Source: Mycobacterium sherrisii (lineage in GTDB: Bacteria > Actinomycetota > Actinomycetes > Mycobacteriales > Mycobacteriaceae). From it: DNA of 64,000 nucleotides. The notes below the pieces were generated by a model. It ran no database searches and was not told the origin of the DNA. It saw only the letters and a list, made by a program, of their open reading frames with translations. The position numbers and the translations under genes are program-made. Position 1 is the first letter of the stretch. Each line of letters starts with the position of its first letter. The stretch spans positions 124,001 through 188,000 of the forward strand of contig NZ_LQPT01000040.1 of NCBI RefSeq assembly GCF_002102355.1, in the 5' to 3' direction. Of the stretch, positions 44,119 through 53,769 are shown one piece after another.

Positions 44119-45029
44119 CGACCCCGGTGCGGCTACGCGATGTGACCTTGCGTGACGGTTTGCAACTCACCGGCCAGCTGCTCGATGCGCGCACGAAGGT
44201 CGGGCTGGCGCGGTTCCTGCTCGGCGCCGGCATCGACGAGCTGGAGATCGGGGCGATGGCCCGCCCGGATCTGGTGCCGCCGATGGCCAATACCGTCGAG
44301 GTCATCGAGGCGTTGACACCCGAAGAGCGGCAACGGTGTTGGGTGTGGACGGCAACCCCACGCGGCATCGCCCGCGCGGTGGCGGCCGGCGCGCAGAACG
44401 TCCAGTACTGCCTGTCGGTCAGCGACGCACACAACCGCGCCAACGTGGGCCGCGCCACCACGCAGAGCATGGCCGCATTGCCCGAGGCCATCGATATCGC
44501 GGCGCTGGGCGGCGCGCGGGTGCAGCTCACCCTGGCGACCGCCTTCACGTGTCCGTATCGCGGCGCGGTCGACCCGCAGCACGTCGTCAACTTGGTGAGC
44601 GACAACCGGACGGCGGGCATCTCGAGCGTGGTGCTGTGTGACACCTTGGGGCAAGCCACGCCCGACCAAGTGCGGCAACTTGTTTCGCGCGTGCACGAGG
44701 TGGCACCCGAGCACGAGATCGTCTTCCACGGGCACGACACCTGGGGGCTGGGGGTGGCCAACACCATGGCCGCGATCCAGGCCGGGGCGGCCGTGGTCGA
44801 CGGCGCGCTCGGCGGCCTGGGCGGTTGCCCGTTCGCCCCGGGTGCCAGCGGTAACACGTCGACCGAAGACCTGTTGTTCGCGCTGCAACCGGCGTGGCTG
44901 ACCCCCTCGGTGTTCTCCGACGTCGTCACGGCCGGCGCGCAGATCCTGGCCCGGCTCGGCGAACCCAACCGGTCCCGGGCGGCCGAGGGCGCACGCTCGA
45001 CGGCCGACGTGTTCCCCTGGGTCACCTAG
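44115..45029 (+). CDS. Hydroxymethylglutaryl-CoA lyase-like enzyme
   Basis: A 304-residue TIM-barrel lyase of the HMGL family. It has RDVTLRDGLQ at residues 8-17 (metal Asp and catalytic Arg), the HGHDTWGLGVANT metal site and the GGLGGCPFAPGASGN signature with the catalytic Cys. HMG-CoA lyases cleave 3-hydroxy-3-methylglutaryl-CoA to acetyl-CoA and acetoacetate; citramalyl-CoA is an alternative substrate for relatives. Coupled by ATGA to the CoA-transferase, it completes an activate-and-cleave module. Its stop overlaps the dprA stop by 4 bases. Confidence 0.92.
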   Translation: MTTPVRLRDVTLRDGLQLTGQLLDARTKVGLARFLLGAGIDELEIGAMARPDLVPPMANTVEVIEALTPEERQRCWVWTATPRGIARAVAAGAQNVQYCLSVSDAHNRANVGRATTQSMAALPEAIDIAALGGARVQLTLATAFTCPYRGAVDPQHVVNLVSDNRTAGISSVVLCDTLGQATPDQVRQLVSRVHEVAPEHEIVFHGHDTWGLGVANTMAAIQAGAAVVDGALGGLGGCPFAPGASGNTSTEDLLFALQPAWLTPSVFSDVVTAGAQILARLGEPNRSRAAEGARSTADVFPWVT

Positions 45030-46180
45030 CCCCCTCCCGTGCGGGCGCGGCGGGCCCGCACGATGCGCCATCGCCCGTCGTCGCGTTCGGCCAGCCCGCT
45101 CAGCTCGAGGATCGCCAACGGGCCCAGCACCTGCTCGGGCATCAGGCTTGCGGCGACGGCTATTTCGTCGACGGAGACCGCACCGCGACCGGGCAGCGCC
45201 TCGTACACCCGGCGCTCGGACTCGCCCAGCCCGTCGAGCTCGGTGGCCGGCCGCTCCTCGTCGCCGGCGAGTTCGCCGATCCGCCCGACCAGCTCGACGA
45301 TGTCGTCGGCGCGGGTGATCAGCTCGGCCCCGTTGCGCAGCAGCGCGTGACACCCCGCCGACGCCGACGAGGTGATTGGGCCCGGCACTGCGGCCACCAC
45401 CCGGCCCAGCGCACGGGCCCAGGCCGCGGTGTTTGCGGCCCCGCTGCGCAAGCCGGCCTCCACCACCACGGCGGCCCCGGCCACGGCGGCGACCAGGCGA
45501 TTGCGGGTCAGGAACCGGTACCGCGCCGGACGCGTGCCGGGCGGATACTCGCTGAACAGCAACCCGTGCTGGCCGATGCGGTGCAGCAATGCCGAATGCC
45601 CTGCCGGATAAGGGATGTCGATGCCGCCGGCCAGCACCGCCACCGTGATCCCCTCGCACCGCAACGCCGCGCGGTGCGCCGCACCGTCGATACCGTAGGC
45701 GCCGCCGGAGACCACCGCGATGTCGCGCTGGACCAGCCCCGCCGCCAGATCCCCCGCGATGTGCTCGCCGTAGGCCGTGGCCGCCCGGGTACCGACCAGC
45801 GCGGCCGCGCGCGGTGTCACCTCGTCCAGGCGCGCCGGGCCCAGCGCCCACAACACCAGCGGTGGTGCGCCCTGCGGTCGGGCCGCGGCACCGCCGAACG
45901 CCGAGAACGCCAGCGCCGGCCACTCCGGGCAATCCGGGGTGAGCAACCGGCCGCCGCGACGGCCGAGCAGCTCGAGATCGGCGGCGGCGTTGTCGATGTC
46001 GCGTCTGGCCGCGGTGCGCCGGAGCAGGTCGTCGCCGACCAGTCCGCGCCGCACCCGATCGGCCGCCTCCACCGGGCCGACGCAGTGCACCAGGGCCGCC
46101 AGTGGCGGGCACGGCGGTTCGGCCACGCGTGACAGATATGCCCAGGCCCGGGCCGTCGGATCGGTGCTGGTCGCGGTCAT
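45026..46180 (-). CDS. dprA: DNA-processing protein DprA
   Basis: A 384-residue Rossmann-like DprA/Smf protein (Rv2896c-like), which loads RecA on single-stranded DNA in transformable bacteria. Core motifs are ALVGTRAATAYGEHIAGDLA, VVSGGAYGIDGAAHRAAL, VLAGGIDIPYPAGH and RNRLVAAVAGAAVVVEAG; the C-terminus is a winged-helix. The start is ATG at 46180 overlapping the comM stop. Mycobacteria have no proven natural competence through this system, so the role is unclear. Confidence 0.93.
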   Translation of the reverse strand: MTATSTDPTARAWAYLSRVAEPPCPPLAALVHCVGPVEAADRVRRGLVGDDLLRRTAARRDIDNAAADLELLGRRGGRLLTPDCPEWPALAFSAFGGAAARPQGAPPLVLWALGPARLDEVTPRAAALVGTRAATAYGEHIAGDLAAGLVQRDIAVVSGGAYGIDGAAHRAALRCEGITVAVLAGGIDIPYPAGHSALLHRIGQHGLLFSEYPPGTRPARYRFLTRNRLVAAVAGAAVVVEAGLRSGAANTAAWARALGRVVAAVPGPITSSASAGCHALLRNGAELITRADDIVELVGRIGELAGDEERPATELDGLGESERRVYEALPGRGAVSVDEIAVAASLMPEQVLGPLAILELSGLAERDDGRWRIVRARRARTGGG

Positions 46181-47688
46181 CGGTGCGCCCCGAACTGCCG
46201 GAAACTCAACGCCGCGGCCACCTCGTCGGGGCCGGGCGCGGTCCGGCCCGCCAAGTCGGCCAGGCTCCACGCGACGCGCAACGTGCGATCGAGCCCGCGA
46301 ATGCTGAGCAGCCCGCGATCGACCGCCCGGCGCAGCGGATCCATGGCCTGGCCGCCGGGCCGGAACTTTCGGCGCAGCAGCGTCCCGCTGACCTCGGCGT
46401 TGGTCCGAAACCCGTGCGGGCGCCACCGCGCCGCGGCCGTCTCGCGGGCCTGCGCCACCCGGTGGCGTACCCGAGCCGACGATTCGCCATCGGCCGCCGC
46501 GAACGCCTCCGCCCGTACCGGATTCATCTGCACCCGCAGGTCCACCCGGTCGAGCAGCGGGCCCGAAAGCTTGCCCAGGTAACGGCGTTTGGTCAGCGCC
46601 GGGCAGATGCAATCCTGCGGATCGGCCGGCGCACACGGACACGGATTCGCGGCCAGCACCAGCTGGAACCGGGCCGGGTAGCACGCCACGCCGTCGCGAC
46701 GGGCCAGGCGAATGGCCCCGTCTTCCAGCGGTGTGCGCAGCGCCTCCAGCGCGCTGACGCTGATTTCGGCGCATTCGTCGAGAAACAGCACACCGCGGTG
46801 GGCCCGGCTCACCGCGCCCGGGCGGGCCATCCCCGACCCCCCGCCGACCAGTGCGGCCACGCTCGAACTGTGGTGCGGGGCCACGAATGGCGGCCGGGTG
46901 ATCAGCGGCGTGTCCCCCGACAACAAACCCGCCACCGAATGGATCGCGGTGACCTCGAGGGCCTCATCGTCGGTCAGCCGGGGTAACAGTCCCGGAAGAC
47001 GTTGCGCCAGCATGGTTTTGCCCACGCCCGGCGGCCCGGTCAGCATCAGGTGGTGCGCGCCGGCGGCCGCCACCTCCACCGCGAAACGTGCTTGGGCCTG
47101 CCCCACCACGTCGGCCAGATCCTCCGCCGGCTCCGGGCCGGCGCCGGGAGCGGTGATCCGCGCGTCCAACCGCACCGACCCGGCCAGCCAACCCTGCAAT
47201 TGCCGCAGCGTGCGCACGCCCCAGACGTCGATGCCGTCGACCAGGCTGGCCTCGGCAAGATTGTCCACCGGGACCACGACGGCGGGCCAGCCGTCGCGCT
47301 TGGCGGCCAGCACCGCGGGCAACACGCCGCGCACCGACCGGACCCGGCCGTCCAGCGACAGCTCGCCGAGCAGCACCGTCTTCTCCAGGCGTTCCCAGGG
47401 GTTCCTGCGCTGGGCCGAAAGCACGGCCGACGCCAGCGCGATGTCGTAGACGGAACCCATCTTCGGCAGCGTCGCCGGGGACAAGGCGAGCGTAAGGCGG
47501 GCCGTGGGCCAGTTGTTCCCGCAGTTGGCGACGGCGGCGCGGACCCGATCCCGCGACTCCTGCAGCGCGGCGTCGGGCAAGCCGACGAGGTGGACGCCGG
47601 GCAGTCCCGAGCTGATGTCGGCCTCGATCTCCACGATCTGCCCATCCAGCCCGCGCACGGCCACCGAGAACGCGCGCCCCAGCGCCAT
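46177..47688 (-). CDS. comM: YifB/ComM-type Mg-chelatase-like AAA+ ATPase
   Basis: A 503-residue protein (same length as Rv2897c). The N-terminal domain (GRAFSVAVRGLDGQIVEIEADISSG) is Lon-like, followed by the AAA+ part with Walker A GPPGVGKT, Walker B LFLDECAE and the cysteine-rich NPCPCAPADPQDCICP insertion, and the C-terminal Mg-chelatase domain. ComM is a helicase promoting branch migration during transformation in Vibrio. The gene overlaps both neighbours by ATGA, forming a tight operon UPF0102-comM-dprA. Confidence 0.94.
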   Translation of the reverse strand: MALGRAFSVAVRGLDGQIVEIEADISSGLPGVHLVGLPDAALQESRDRVRAAVANCGNNWPTARLTLALSPATLPKMGSVYDIALASAVLSAQRRNPWERLEKTVLLGELSLDGRVRSVRGVLPAVLAAKRDGWPAVVVPVDNLAEASLVDGIDVWGVRTLRQLQGWLAGSVRLDARITAPGAGPEPAEDLADVVGQAQARFAVEVAAAGAHHLMLTGPPGVGKTMLAQRLPGLLPRLTDDEALEVTAIHSVAGLLSGDTPLITRPPFVAPHHSSSVAALVGGGSGMARPGAVSRAHRGVLFLDECAEISVSALEALRTPLEDGAIRLARRDGVACYPARFQLVLAANPCPCAPADPQDCICPALTKRRYLGKLSGPLLDRVDLRVQMNPVRAEAFAAADGESSARVRHRVAQARETAAARWRPHGFRTNAEVSGTLLRRKFRPGGQAMDPLRRAVDRGLLSIRGLDRTLRVAWSLADLAGRTAPGPDEVAAALSFRQFGAHR

Positions 47689-48065
47689 CAGCCGATCCCC
47701 TGCAGGTGGGAGATCTCCGGGGCGCGGCGGCGGCCGACCCGCACGCCGATCACGTCGATGCGCACCGCGGCCCAGCGTTCGTCCTGGGCGGCCAGCCACA
47801 GTCCGGCCAGCCGGCGCAGCCGCCGGACCTTGCGGGGGGTGACCGCGTGCGCCAATCCCCCGAATCCGTCCCCGGTGCGGGTCTTGACCTCGACGAACAC
47901 CACCGTGTGGGTGGCGTCGTCGGCGGCGATCACATCCAGCTCGCCGTAGCGGGATCGCCAGTTGCGGTCCAGGATCCGCAAGCCGGTGCGGGTCAGAAAG
48001 TCCACGGCCAGGGCCTCGCCCATGGCCCCCAGCTCGATCCGGGTCGGGGTCTTCGCAGTCGTCAT
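47688..48065 (-). CDS. UPF0102 (YraN-type) endonuclease-like protein
   Basis: A 125-residue protein with the PD-(D/E)XK nuclease-like motif: GAMGEALAVDFL, NWRSRYGELDVIAAD, TVVFVEVKTRTGDGFG and AVTPRKVRRLRRLA. The Glu, Asp and ExK residues of the fold are conserved. The start is ATG at 48065. It begins the operon with comM and dprA, suggesting DNA processing. Cellular substrate unknown. Confidence 0.92.
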   Translation of the reverse strand: MTTAKTPTRIELGAMGEALAVDFLTRTGLRILDRNWRSRYGELDVIAADDATHTVVFVEVKTRTGDGFGGLAHAVTPRKVRRLRRLAGLWLAAQDERWAAVRIDVIGVRVGRRRAPEISHLQGIG

Positions 48066-48187
48066 GCGGCCGACGCTGCCCGGCGGTCCCGACATCCCGG
48101 GCCGCGGCGCGCGGTCAGACCCGCGCGCGACCAACCGTCATCCCCAGCCGGGCGTCCATCCACAGCGGCAACCGGCCGCCGCAGCGA

Positions 48188-49009
48188 TCAGGCGATCCGG
48201 TCCGGGCGGGTGTAGACGTTCATCGAATCCTGGCGCAGGAACGCCACCAGCGTGAGCCCCGACTCCTCGGCCAGCGACACCGCCAGCGACGACGGCGCGG
48301 ACACCGCGGCCAGCACCGGAATCCCGGCCAGCACCGCCTTCTGCGTCAGCTCGAACGACGCCCGGCCGCTGACCAGCAGCACCGCGCCGCTCAACGGTAT
48401 GCGCTGCTGTTCCAGCGCCCAACCGATCACCTTGTCGACGGCGTTGTGCCGGCCGATGTCCTCACGGACCACCAGCATCGACCCCGCGGCGTCGAACAGC
48501 GCGGCGGCGTGCAATCCGCCGGTGCTGTCGAAAACCTTTTGCGCACTGCGCAATCGGCCGGGCAGCGCCTTGAGGGTGTCGGCGCCGACCACAACCGGGT
48601 CGTCCCCCGGCGGAAAACGGCTGATCACCCGCACCGCGTCCAGCGACGCCTTGCCGCACACGCCGCACGAGGAGGTGGTGTAGAAATTGCGGGTCACGTC
48701 GAGACCGGGCGGCTGCACGCCCGCGGCCAACGTCACGTCCACCACGTTGTAGGTGTTGGCGCCATCGGGCCCGCGACCACCGCAGTAGCGAATGGTCTGC
48801 ACGTCGCCGCGGCGGGCGATGACGCCTTCGGTGAGCAAAAAGCCTTGGGCGAGTTCGAAGTCCGAGCCCGGCGTCCGCATCGTCACCGTCACCGGGGTGC
48901 CGTTGACACGCAGTTCCAGCGGCTCCTCCACCGCCAGCGTTTCCGGCCGGCTGACGGCCTGACCCGCGTTCAGATGCAGGGCGCGCCGGCGCGCGGTCAC
49001 GTTCCCCAC
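48188..49009 (-). CDS. fdhD: Formate dehydrogenase accessory sulfurtransferase FdhD
   Basis: FdhD transfers sulfur from a cysteine desulfurase to the bis-MGD molybdenum cofactor before insertion into formate dehydrogenase. The 273-residue protein has [28 protein letters not shown], the essential CGVCG loop (Cys115 and Cys118), [14 protein letters not shown] and [11 protein letters not shown]. The start is GTG at 49009. In M. tuberculosis the formate dehydrogenase gene fdhF (Rv2900c) follows; in this window it is absent and an epimerase occupies the place. Confidence 0.95.
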   Translation of the reverse strand: MGNVTARRRALHLNAGQAVSRPETLAVEEPLELRVNGTPVTVTMRTPGSDFELAQGFLLTEGVIARRGDVQTIRYCGGRGPDGANTYNVVDVTLAAGVQPPGLDVTRNFYTTSSCGVCGKASLDAVRVISRFPPGDDPVVVGADTLKALPGRLRSAQKVFDSTGGLHAAALFDAAGSMLVVREDIGRHNAVDKVIGWALEQQRIPLSGAVLLVSGRASFELTQKAVLAGIPVLAAVSAPSSLAVSLAEESGLTLVAFLRQDSMNVYTRPDRIA

Positions 49010-49047
49010 GGCATTAACCTCACCAGGTCAAACTACCCGGCGGGCGG

Positions 49048-50028
49048 TCACACCGCCGAGGCCAGCGCCTCCAGCGCCTCCGCCGAGGAGTACAGCGGCC
49101 GCCAGCCCAGCTGCGTGCGCGCCTTGGTGGTGTCCATCACGACCGATGTCCGGGTGGCGTGCAGCCATTCCAAAGCCGACGGGACGAACGGCACCCGCGC
49201 CAGGGCCGCCGACGCGGCCGTCGCGGCCGCGCCGGGAACGCGGACCGGCCGGCCGCCCAGCGCCCTGGCCACCTCGGCGATCGTCACCAGGCCGTCACCG
49301 GCGATGTTGTAGGCCCCCGGCGGCACCGGGGCGGTCGCGGCCAGCGCGATCGCGGCGGCGACGTCGTCGTGGTGCACCAGCTGCAACGCGAAACCGGGGT
49401 CGGGCACGACGGGCTTGAGCATCGGCACCGCCTTGACCACGGCACGCACCGGGCCCGGTAGCTGATTCCACGGCATCGCGTCGGCCAGCGCGGGCGCGTT
49501 CGGCCCGGCCACGACGCAGGGCCGCAGCACGAACACCTCCAGCGGGCAATCCGCGACGATGTCGGCGAGCATCGCCTCGCAGGCCGCCTTCTGGGCGGAG
49601 TAGTAATGCTCCGGGGACCCCCGGGTCGGCACCTGCTCGGTGAGGGGCACCGGGTTGTCAGCGTGATAGCCGTAGGCCGCCACCGACGAGCAGTACACCA
49701 GGCGCCGCGGGCCGGGCTGCGTCACGGTCGCCTCGAACACGTTTCGCGTGCCCTGCAGGTTGATACGCTCGCTCTCCTCCCGCGAACCCATCACGATGAA
49801 CGCCAGGTGGATCACCACGTCGGCCGGTGCCACCAGGTCGTCCACGGCCGCGCGATCCAGGATGTCGCCCTGCCGGTAGCTGGTCTTCTGCCAGCCGCGC
49901 GACGCCGGGTCGAACGGCCGGCGGGCCATCCCGATGATCGCGTCGACCGCGGGTTCGCGCTCCAGCGCCGTCACCGCGGAGACACCGATCTCTCCGGTCG
50001 GCCCGGTCACGGCAACGGTAAGCCCCAT
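49048..50028 (-). CDS. NAD-dependent epimerase/dehydratase family protein
   Basis: A 326-residue extended SDR. The N-terminal nucleotide motif is VAVTGPTGEIGVSAV (GxxGxxG), with VIHLAFIVMG, YCSSVAAYG and the YYSAQKAACE Tyr/Lys pair. It may act on a nucleotide sugar or a quinone/hydroxysteroid-like substrate; the sequence does not decide. The start is ATG at 50028 behind TGAGG. It sits between fdhD and a GAF-ANTAR regulator, a position occupied by fdhF in M. tuberculosis. Confidence 0.87.
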   Translation of the reverse strand: MGLTVAVTGPTGEIGVSAVTALEREPAVDAIIGMARRPFDPASRGWQKTSYRQGDILDRAAVDDLVAPADVVIHLAFIVMGSREESERINLQGTRNVFEATVTQPGPRRLVYCSSVAAYGYHADNPVPLTEQVPTRGSPEHYYSAQKAACEAMLADIVADCPLEVFVLRPCVVAGPNAPALADAMPWNQLPGPVRAVVKAVPMLKPVVPDPGFALQLVHHDDVAAAIALAATAPVPPGAYNIAGDGLVTIAEVARALGGRPVRVPGAAATAASAALARVPFVPSALEWLHATRTSVVMDTTKARTQLGWRPLYSSAEALEALASAV

Positions 50029-50229
50029 CCTCAGATGCTTCCCGGTCGCGTCGCCGGCAAACCGTCAGCGCCGAAAGTCGGTGGTGAACGGGCCGCTTGC
50101 TCTAGGGTCGACTTGGCTTGCCGGTGGCCGGCGAGTGCGGGGAAACACAGCGAGTACGGCCTGGTGTGCCGCCGGCGATCGCCGCGGCTTACCGTGGGCG
50201 AGACGGCGACATCGCCGGGGAGGCACGAC

Positions 50230-50988
50230 ATGGCAGAACCGCAGGACGGGACACGCACCGCGACACCGGGCGGGGAGAAGGCCGACCTGGCGACGGTCTT
50301 CGCGGCGCTGGCCGAAATCTTCTATCAGGGCTCGGACGCCAAGGAGATGTACGCGGCCATCTGCATCGCCGCGACCCTGACCGTCCGCGGTTGTGATCAC
50401 GCCAGCTTGCTGATGCTGGAAAACGACCACTACGTCACCGTCGGCGCCAGCGACGAGCTGGCCAAGAAGATCGATCAGATGGAGCTCGAGGCCGGCGACG
50501 GGCCGTGCCTGGACGCCATCGAGGAGGAAACCCCGCAGCTCGACACCGACCTGACCACGCCGTCGCACTGGCCAAAGCTGGCGGCCCGGCTGGTCGCGGA
50601 GACGCCGGTGCGCGGCGCGATGGGATTCCGGCTGCTGGTCAACAAGCGCAAAGGCGCGGCGCTCAACCTGTTCAGCGACACCCCCAACCTGTTCGACAAC
50701 GAATCCGCCGGGCGCGCGGCGGTGCTGGCCGCGTTCGCCAGCGTGGCCATCAACGCGGTGGCCAAGGGGGAAGACGCCGCCAGCCTGCGGCGCGGCCTGC
50801 TCAGCAACCGGGAGATCGGCAAGGCGGTCGGAATGCTGATGCTGCTGCACGACATGACCGAGGAGCAGGCGTTCGACCTGCTGCGCCGGCACTCGCAAGC
50901 CCTGAACATCAAGCTGGCCGACGTGGCGCGCGAGGTCATCGAGCGGCGCGGAAGCCTGCCGTCCAACGGCGAGCAACTACTCGGGTAG
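50230..50988 (+). CDS. GAF-ANTAR RNA-binding antiterminator-like regulator
   Basis: A 252-residue protein with a GAF sensor domain (residues about 20-170; DHASLLMLENDHYVTVGASDELA, LEAGDGPCLDAI) and a C-terminal ANTAR domain (LLSNREIGKAVGMLMLLHDMTEEQAFDLLRRHSQ). ANTAR proteins bind tandem RNA hairpins to prevent termination. The GAF ligand and RNA targets are unknown. The start is ATG at 50230 behind GGGAGG. Its last 12 bases overlap the convergent DUF2469 gene. No such gene occurs at this position in M. tuberculosis as I recall. Confidence 0.93.
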   Translation: MAEPQDGTRTATPGGEKADLATVFAALAEIFYQGSDAKEMYAAICIAATLTVRGCDHASLLMLENDHYVTVGASDELAKKIDQMELEAGDGPCLDAIEEETPQLDTDLTTPSHWPKLAARLVAETPVRGAMGFRLLVNKRKGAALNLFSDTPNLFDNESAGRAAVLAAFASVAINAVAKGEDAASLRRGLLSNREIGKAVGMLMLLHDMTEEQAFDLLRRHSQALNIKLADVAREVIERRGSLPSNGEQLLG

Positions 50989-51282
50989 CCGCAACTCGGG
51001 CTTCTCGACCTCTTCGATGTTGACGTCCTTGAAGGTGACCACCCGCACCTGCTTGACGAACCGCGCCGGCCGGTACATGTCCCACACCCAGGCGTCGGAC
51101 AGGCGCAGCTCGAAGTACACCTCGCCGTCGGCGTTGCGCGGCACCATCTCCACGCTGTTGGCCAGGTAGAAGCGGCGCTCGGTCTCCACCACGTAGCTGA
51201 ACTGGCCGACGATGTCCTTGTATTCGCGGTACAGCGAGAGCTCCATCTCGGTTTCGTACTTTTCGAGATCCTCCGCGCTCAT
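50977..51282 (-). CDS. DUF2469 protein (Rv2901c-like)
   Basis: A 101-residue actinobacterial protein: SAEDLEKYETEMELSLYREYKDIVGQFSYVVETERRFYLAN, EVYFELRLSDAWVWDMYRP and RVVTFKDVNIEEVEKPEL. Acidic, soluble and strongly conserved next to rnhB-lepB-rplS. Function unknown. The start is ATG at 51282 behind AGGTG. Confidence 0.92.
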   Translation of the reverse strand: MSAEDLEKYETEMELSLYREYKDIVGQFSYVVETERRFYLANSVEMVPRNADGEVYFELRLSDAWVWDMYRPARFVKQVRVVTFKDVNIEEVEKPELRLPE

Positions 51283-51391
51283 CTGCCATTCACCTGCTCA
51301 GACGTCCTTTTCCCTGCCAGTGTCCCGACTCCGCCGCGGGACCGCTGCTGCCAGCATGACCGCCCCGCCAGGAGTCTGCATCCATCTTTCC

Positions 51392-52123
51392 TCACAGGTA
51401 TTCGGCCCGCTCGGCCGGTAGGTCCGGTTTGCATTCGGCGACCACCCGGGTGCCCGAGCCGTCCCCGGACGGCGAGGCCACCCGGCGGACGTTGATGAAC
51501 GAAAAGCGGTGCTCGGGGCAGGGGCCCAAGTCGTGCAGCGCGCGGCCGTGCGCCGGGGTGCTGTAGCCCTTGTGCTCGGCGAAGCCGTAGCCGGGATGCT
51601 CGGCATCCATTTTCACCATCAGCCGGTCGCGGCTCACCTTCGCCAGCACGCTGGCCGCGGCGATGCAGGCCGCGGCGGCGTCGCCGCCGACGACCGGAAG
51701 CGACGGCATCGGCAGACCGGGCACCCGGAAGCCGTCGCTCAGCACGTAACCGGGCCGCACCGACAGTCCCGCCACCGCGCGCCGCATACCCTCGATGTTG
51801 GCGACGTGCACGCCGCGGCGGTCCACTTCGACCGACGGGATGAACACCACGTGATAGGCCAGCGCGTAGCGGCAGATCAACGGGAACAGCTTCTCCCGCA
51901 TCTTCTCGGTGAGCTTCTTCGAATCATCAAGGGCGGCAAGGCTTTCCAGCCGATTCGGGCTGAGGACGCAGGCCGCCACCACCAGCGGGCCGGCGCAGGC
52001 GCCGCGGCCCACCTCGTCCACCCCCGCCACCGGGCCCAGGCCGTTGCGGTGCAGCGCGGACTCCAGGGTACGCAGTCCGGACGCTTTGCGGATGACCGTG
52101 CGCGGCGGCCACGTGGTGGCCAC
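51392..52123 (-). CDS. rnhB: Ribonuclease HII
   Basis: RNase HII cuts RNA in RNA-DNA hybrids and removes single ribonucleotides from DNA. The 243-residue protein has [51 protein letters not shown] and [14 protein letters not shown], with the four acidic ligands in place. The C-terminal tail is variable and short. The start is GTG at 52123, two bases after lepB ends. Confidence 0.95.
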   Translation of the reverse strand: MATTWPPRTVIRKASGLRTLESALHRNGLGPVAGVDEVGRGACAGPLVVAACVLSPNRLESLAALDDSKKLTEKMREKLFPLICRYALAYHVVFIPSVEVDRRGVHVANIEGMRRAVAGLSVRPGYVLSDGFRVPGLPMPSLPVVGGDAAAACIAAASVLAKVSRDRLMVKMDAEHPGYGFAEHKGYSTPAHGRALHDLGPCPEHRFSFINVRRVASPSGDGSGTRVVAECKPDLPAERAEYL

Positions 52124-52125
52124 GG

Positions 52126-53034
52126 CTACTGGCCTTGCTGGGGGTTCGTCGAACCCACGCCACCCCATCGTGTCGGCGGCCAGACGATGAACCTGGCCTT
52201 GCCGATGACGTTGGCCACCGGCACCGTCCCCGACATCGGATCACCGGTACACAGAACGCCTTTGAGCGCGTCGGCCGGAACGCTGGTGCAGTGGGCCCGC
52301 GAGTCGGCGGAGTGGGTGCGGTTGTCCCCCATCACCCAAAGCCGTCCCGCCGGCACCGTCACCGGGCCGAATTCGCTTCCCAGACAGGGATATACGGTCG
52401 GATCGGCCATCATCGTGGCCGGGTTCAGGTACGGCTCCCGGAGCGGCCTGCCGTCGACCGTCAATCCGGTGTCGGCCCGGCACTGCACCGTCTGCCCGCC
52501 GACGGCGATGACCCGCTTGACCAGATCGTTCTCGTCGGGCGGCACAAACCCGATGAACGACAACGCATTCTGGACCCAGCGCAGCGCGGTGTTGCTCGAG
52601 CGGATGGACTTGTACCCGACGTTCCAGGACGGCGGTCCCTTGAAGACGACAACGTCGCCGGGGTGCACGGAGCCGAAGCGATAGGTGAGCTTGTCGACCA
52701 TGATCCGGTCGCCGACGCATCCGGTGCACCCGTGCAGGGTGGGTTCCATCGACTCCGACGGGATCAAATACGGGCGCGCCACGAACGTCAGCATCACGTA
52801 GTAGAGCAGGATCGCCGTGGCGGCCAGCACCGCCAGCTCGCGCAGCGCCGACTTCTTCTTGGGCTCCGGCGTTTCCGTGTCGGTCGTACCGTCGGTCCCC
52901 GCGCCGACCGGGTCCGGCGCGGCGGTCGCGTCGTCGACGTCACCCAGCGGTGTCTCGGGGGTGCGGGTGGAGACCTTCGGCTCGGACTGAGCAGGGTCGG
53001 ACTGGGGCTCGGGTGAGTCCGTGGAATCCGTCAC
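52126..53034 (-). CDS. lepB: Signal peptidase I
   Basis: LepB removes signal peptides at the outer face of the membrane. The 302-residue protein has a long acidic cytoplasmic N-terminus (about 60 residues rich in Thr, Pro, Asp), one transmembrane helix (about 66-86), the nucleophile Ser95 in [10 protein letters not shown], the Lys173 base in [10 protein letters not shown] and [17 protein letters not shown]. It is in the order rplS-lepB-rnhB, all on the minus strand. Confidence 0.96.
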   Translation of the reverse strand: MTDSTDSPEPQSDPAQSEPKVSTRTPETPLGDVDDATAAPDPVGAGTDGTTDTETPEPKKKSALRELAVLAATAILLYYVMLTFVARPYLIPSESMEPTLHGCTGCVGDRIMVDKLTYRFGSVHPGDVVVFKGPPSWNVGYKSIRSSNTALRWVQNALSFIGFVPPDENDLVKRVIAVGGQTVQCRADTGLTVDGRPLREPYLNPATMMADPTVYPCLGSEFGPVTVPAGRLWVMGDNRTHSADSRAHCTSVPADALKGVLCTGDPMSGTVPVANVIGKARFIVWPPTRWGGVGSTNPQQGQ

Positions 53035-53124
53035 GAGATCAGCGTAGTCAGCGCGGCGCGCGGGCCGTCGAGGCGTCGCCGCGGCCGGCCGGGCGAACCG
53101 CCGACATCGCCGCGACGGGCGCGG

Positions 53125-53466
<342 letters not shown>

Positions 53467-53492
53467 GTGAGAGACACTTCCTTGCGGTCACG

Positions 53493-53515
53493 GCGTGCGG
53501 CAACTGCCCGCACGC
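53493..53515 (-). promoter_or_regulatory. Hairpin in the rplS leader
   Basis: Perfect inverted repeat GCGTGCGG (53493-53500) and CCGCACGC (53508-53515) with a 7-base loop, 27 bases before the rplS start codon. Its position just upstream of the ribosome site is compatible with translational control of L19, as in known L19 leaders of other phyla; no homology is claimed. Confidence 0.5.
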
Positions 53516-53598
53516 AGGGGTGGTCGGCAAGCCATTGGGGCTTCGGGGGCGCGTCTCGCGGCGGGCGCAAACCGCCCAGCCGCTGAAGACAACTGGTC

Positions 53599-53610
53599 AA
53601 TTGTGCCAGA
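53599..53610 (-). promoter_or_regulatory. Shared ribosomal upstream 12-mer, rplS copy
   Basis: On the minus strand TCTGGCACAATT lies 133-144 bases before the rplS start. The same 12-mer occurs 140-151 bases before rpsP. CACAAT inside it may be a -10 box with the preceding TGG as extension; no strong -35 is visible. The rest of the 53467-53815 gap has no gene. Confidence 0.5.
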
Positions 53611-53769
53611 CGCCCCGCGTGCATTGAAAATCACAGGTAAACGCCGCGGTTTGCGCCGCGCCGAAGCCGCTGGTGAGTGGTACATATGACTGGGGTCGTC
53701 CCGCGCTTGTCAACCCGAACTCAACGCGGACTCAATGATGCCCGGGCAGATTGCAGGTAGACGCCGACT

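Noticed and set aside
50038-50062. SigF-like GTTT-N15-GGGAAG on the minus strand next to the epimerase start
   Set aside because: It would place the transcription start only 2-3 bases from the ATG, overlapping the apparent ribosome site, and the pattern is short enough to occur by chance several times in 64 kb.
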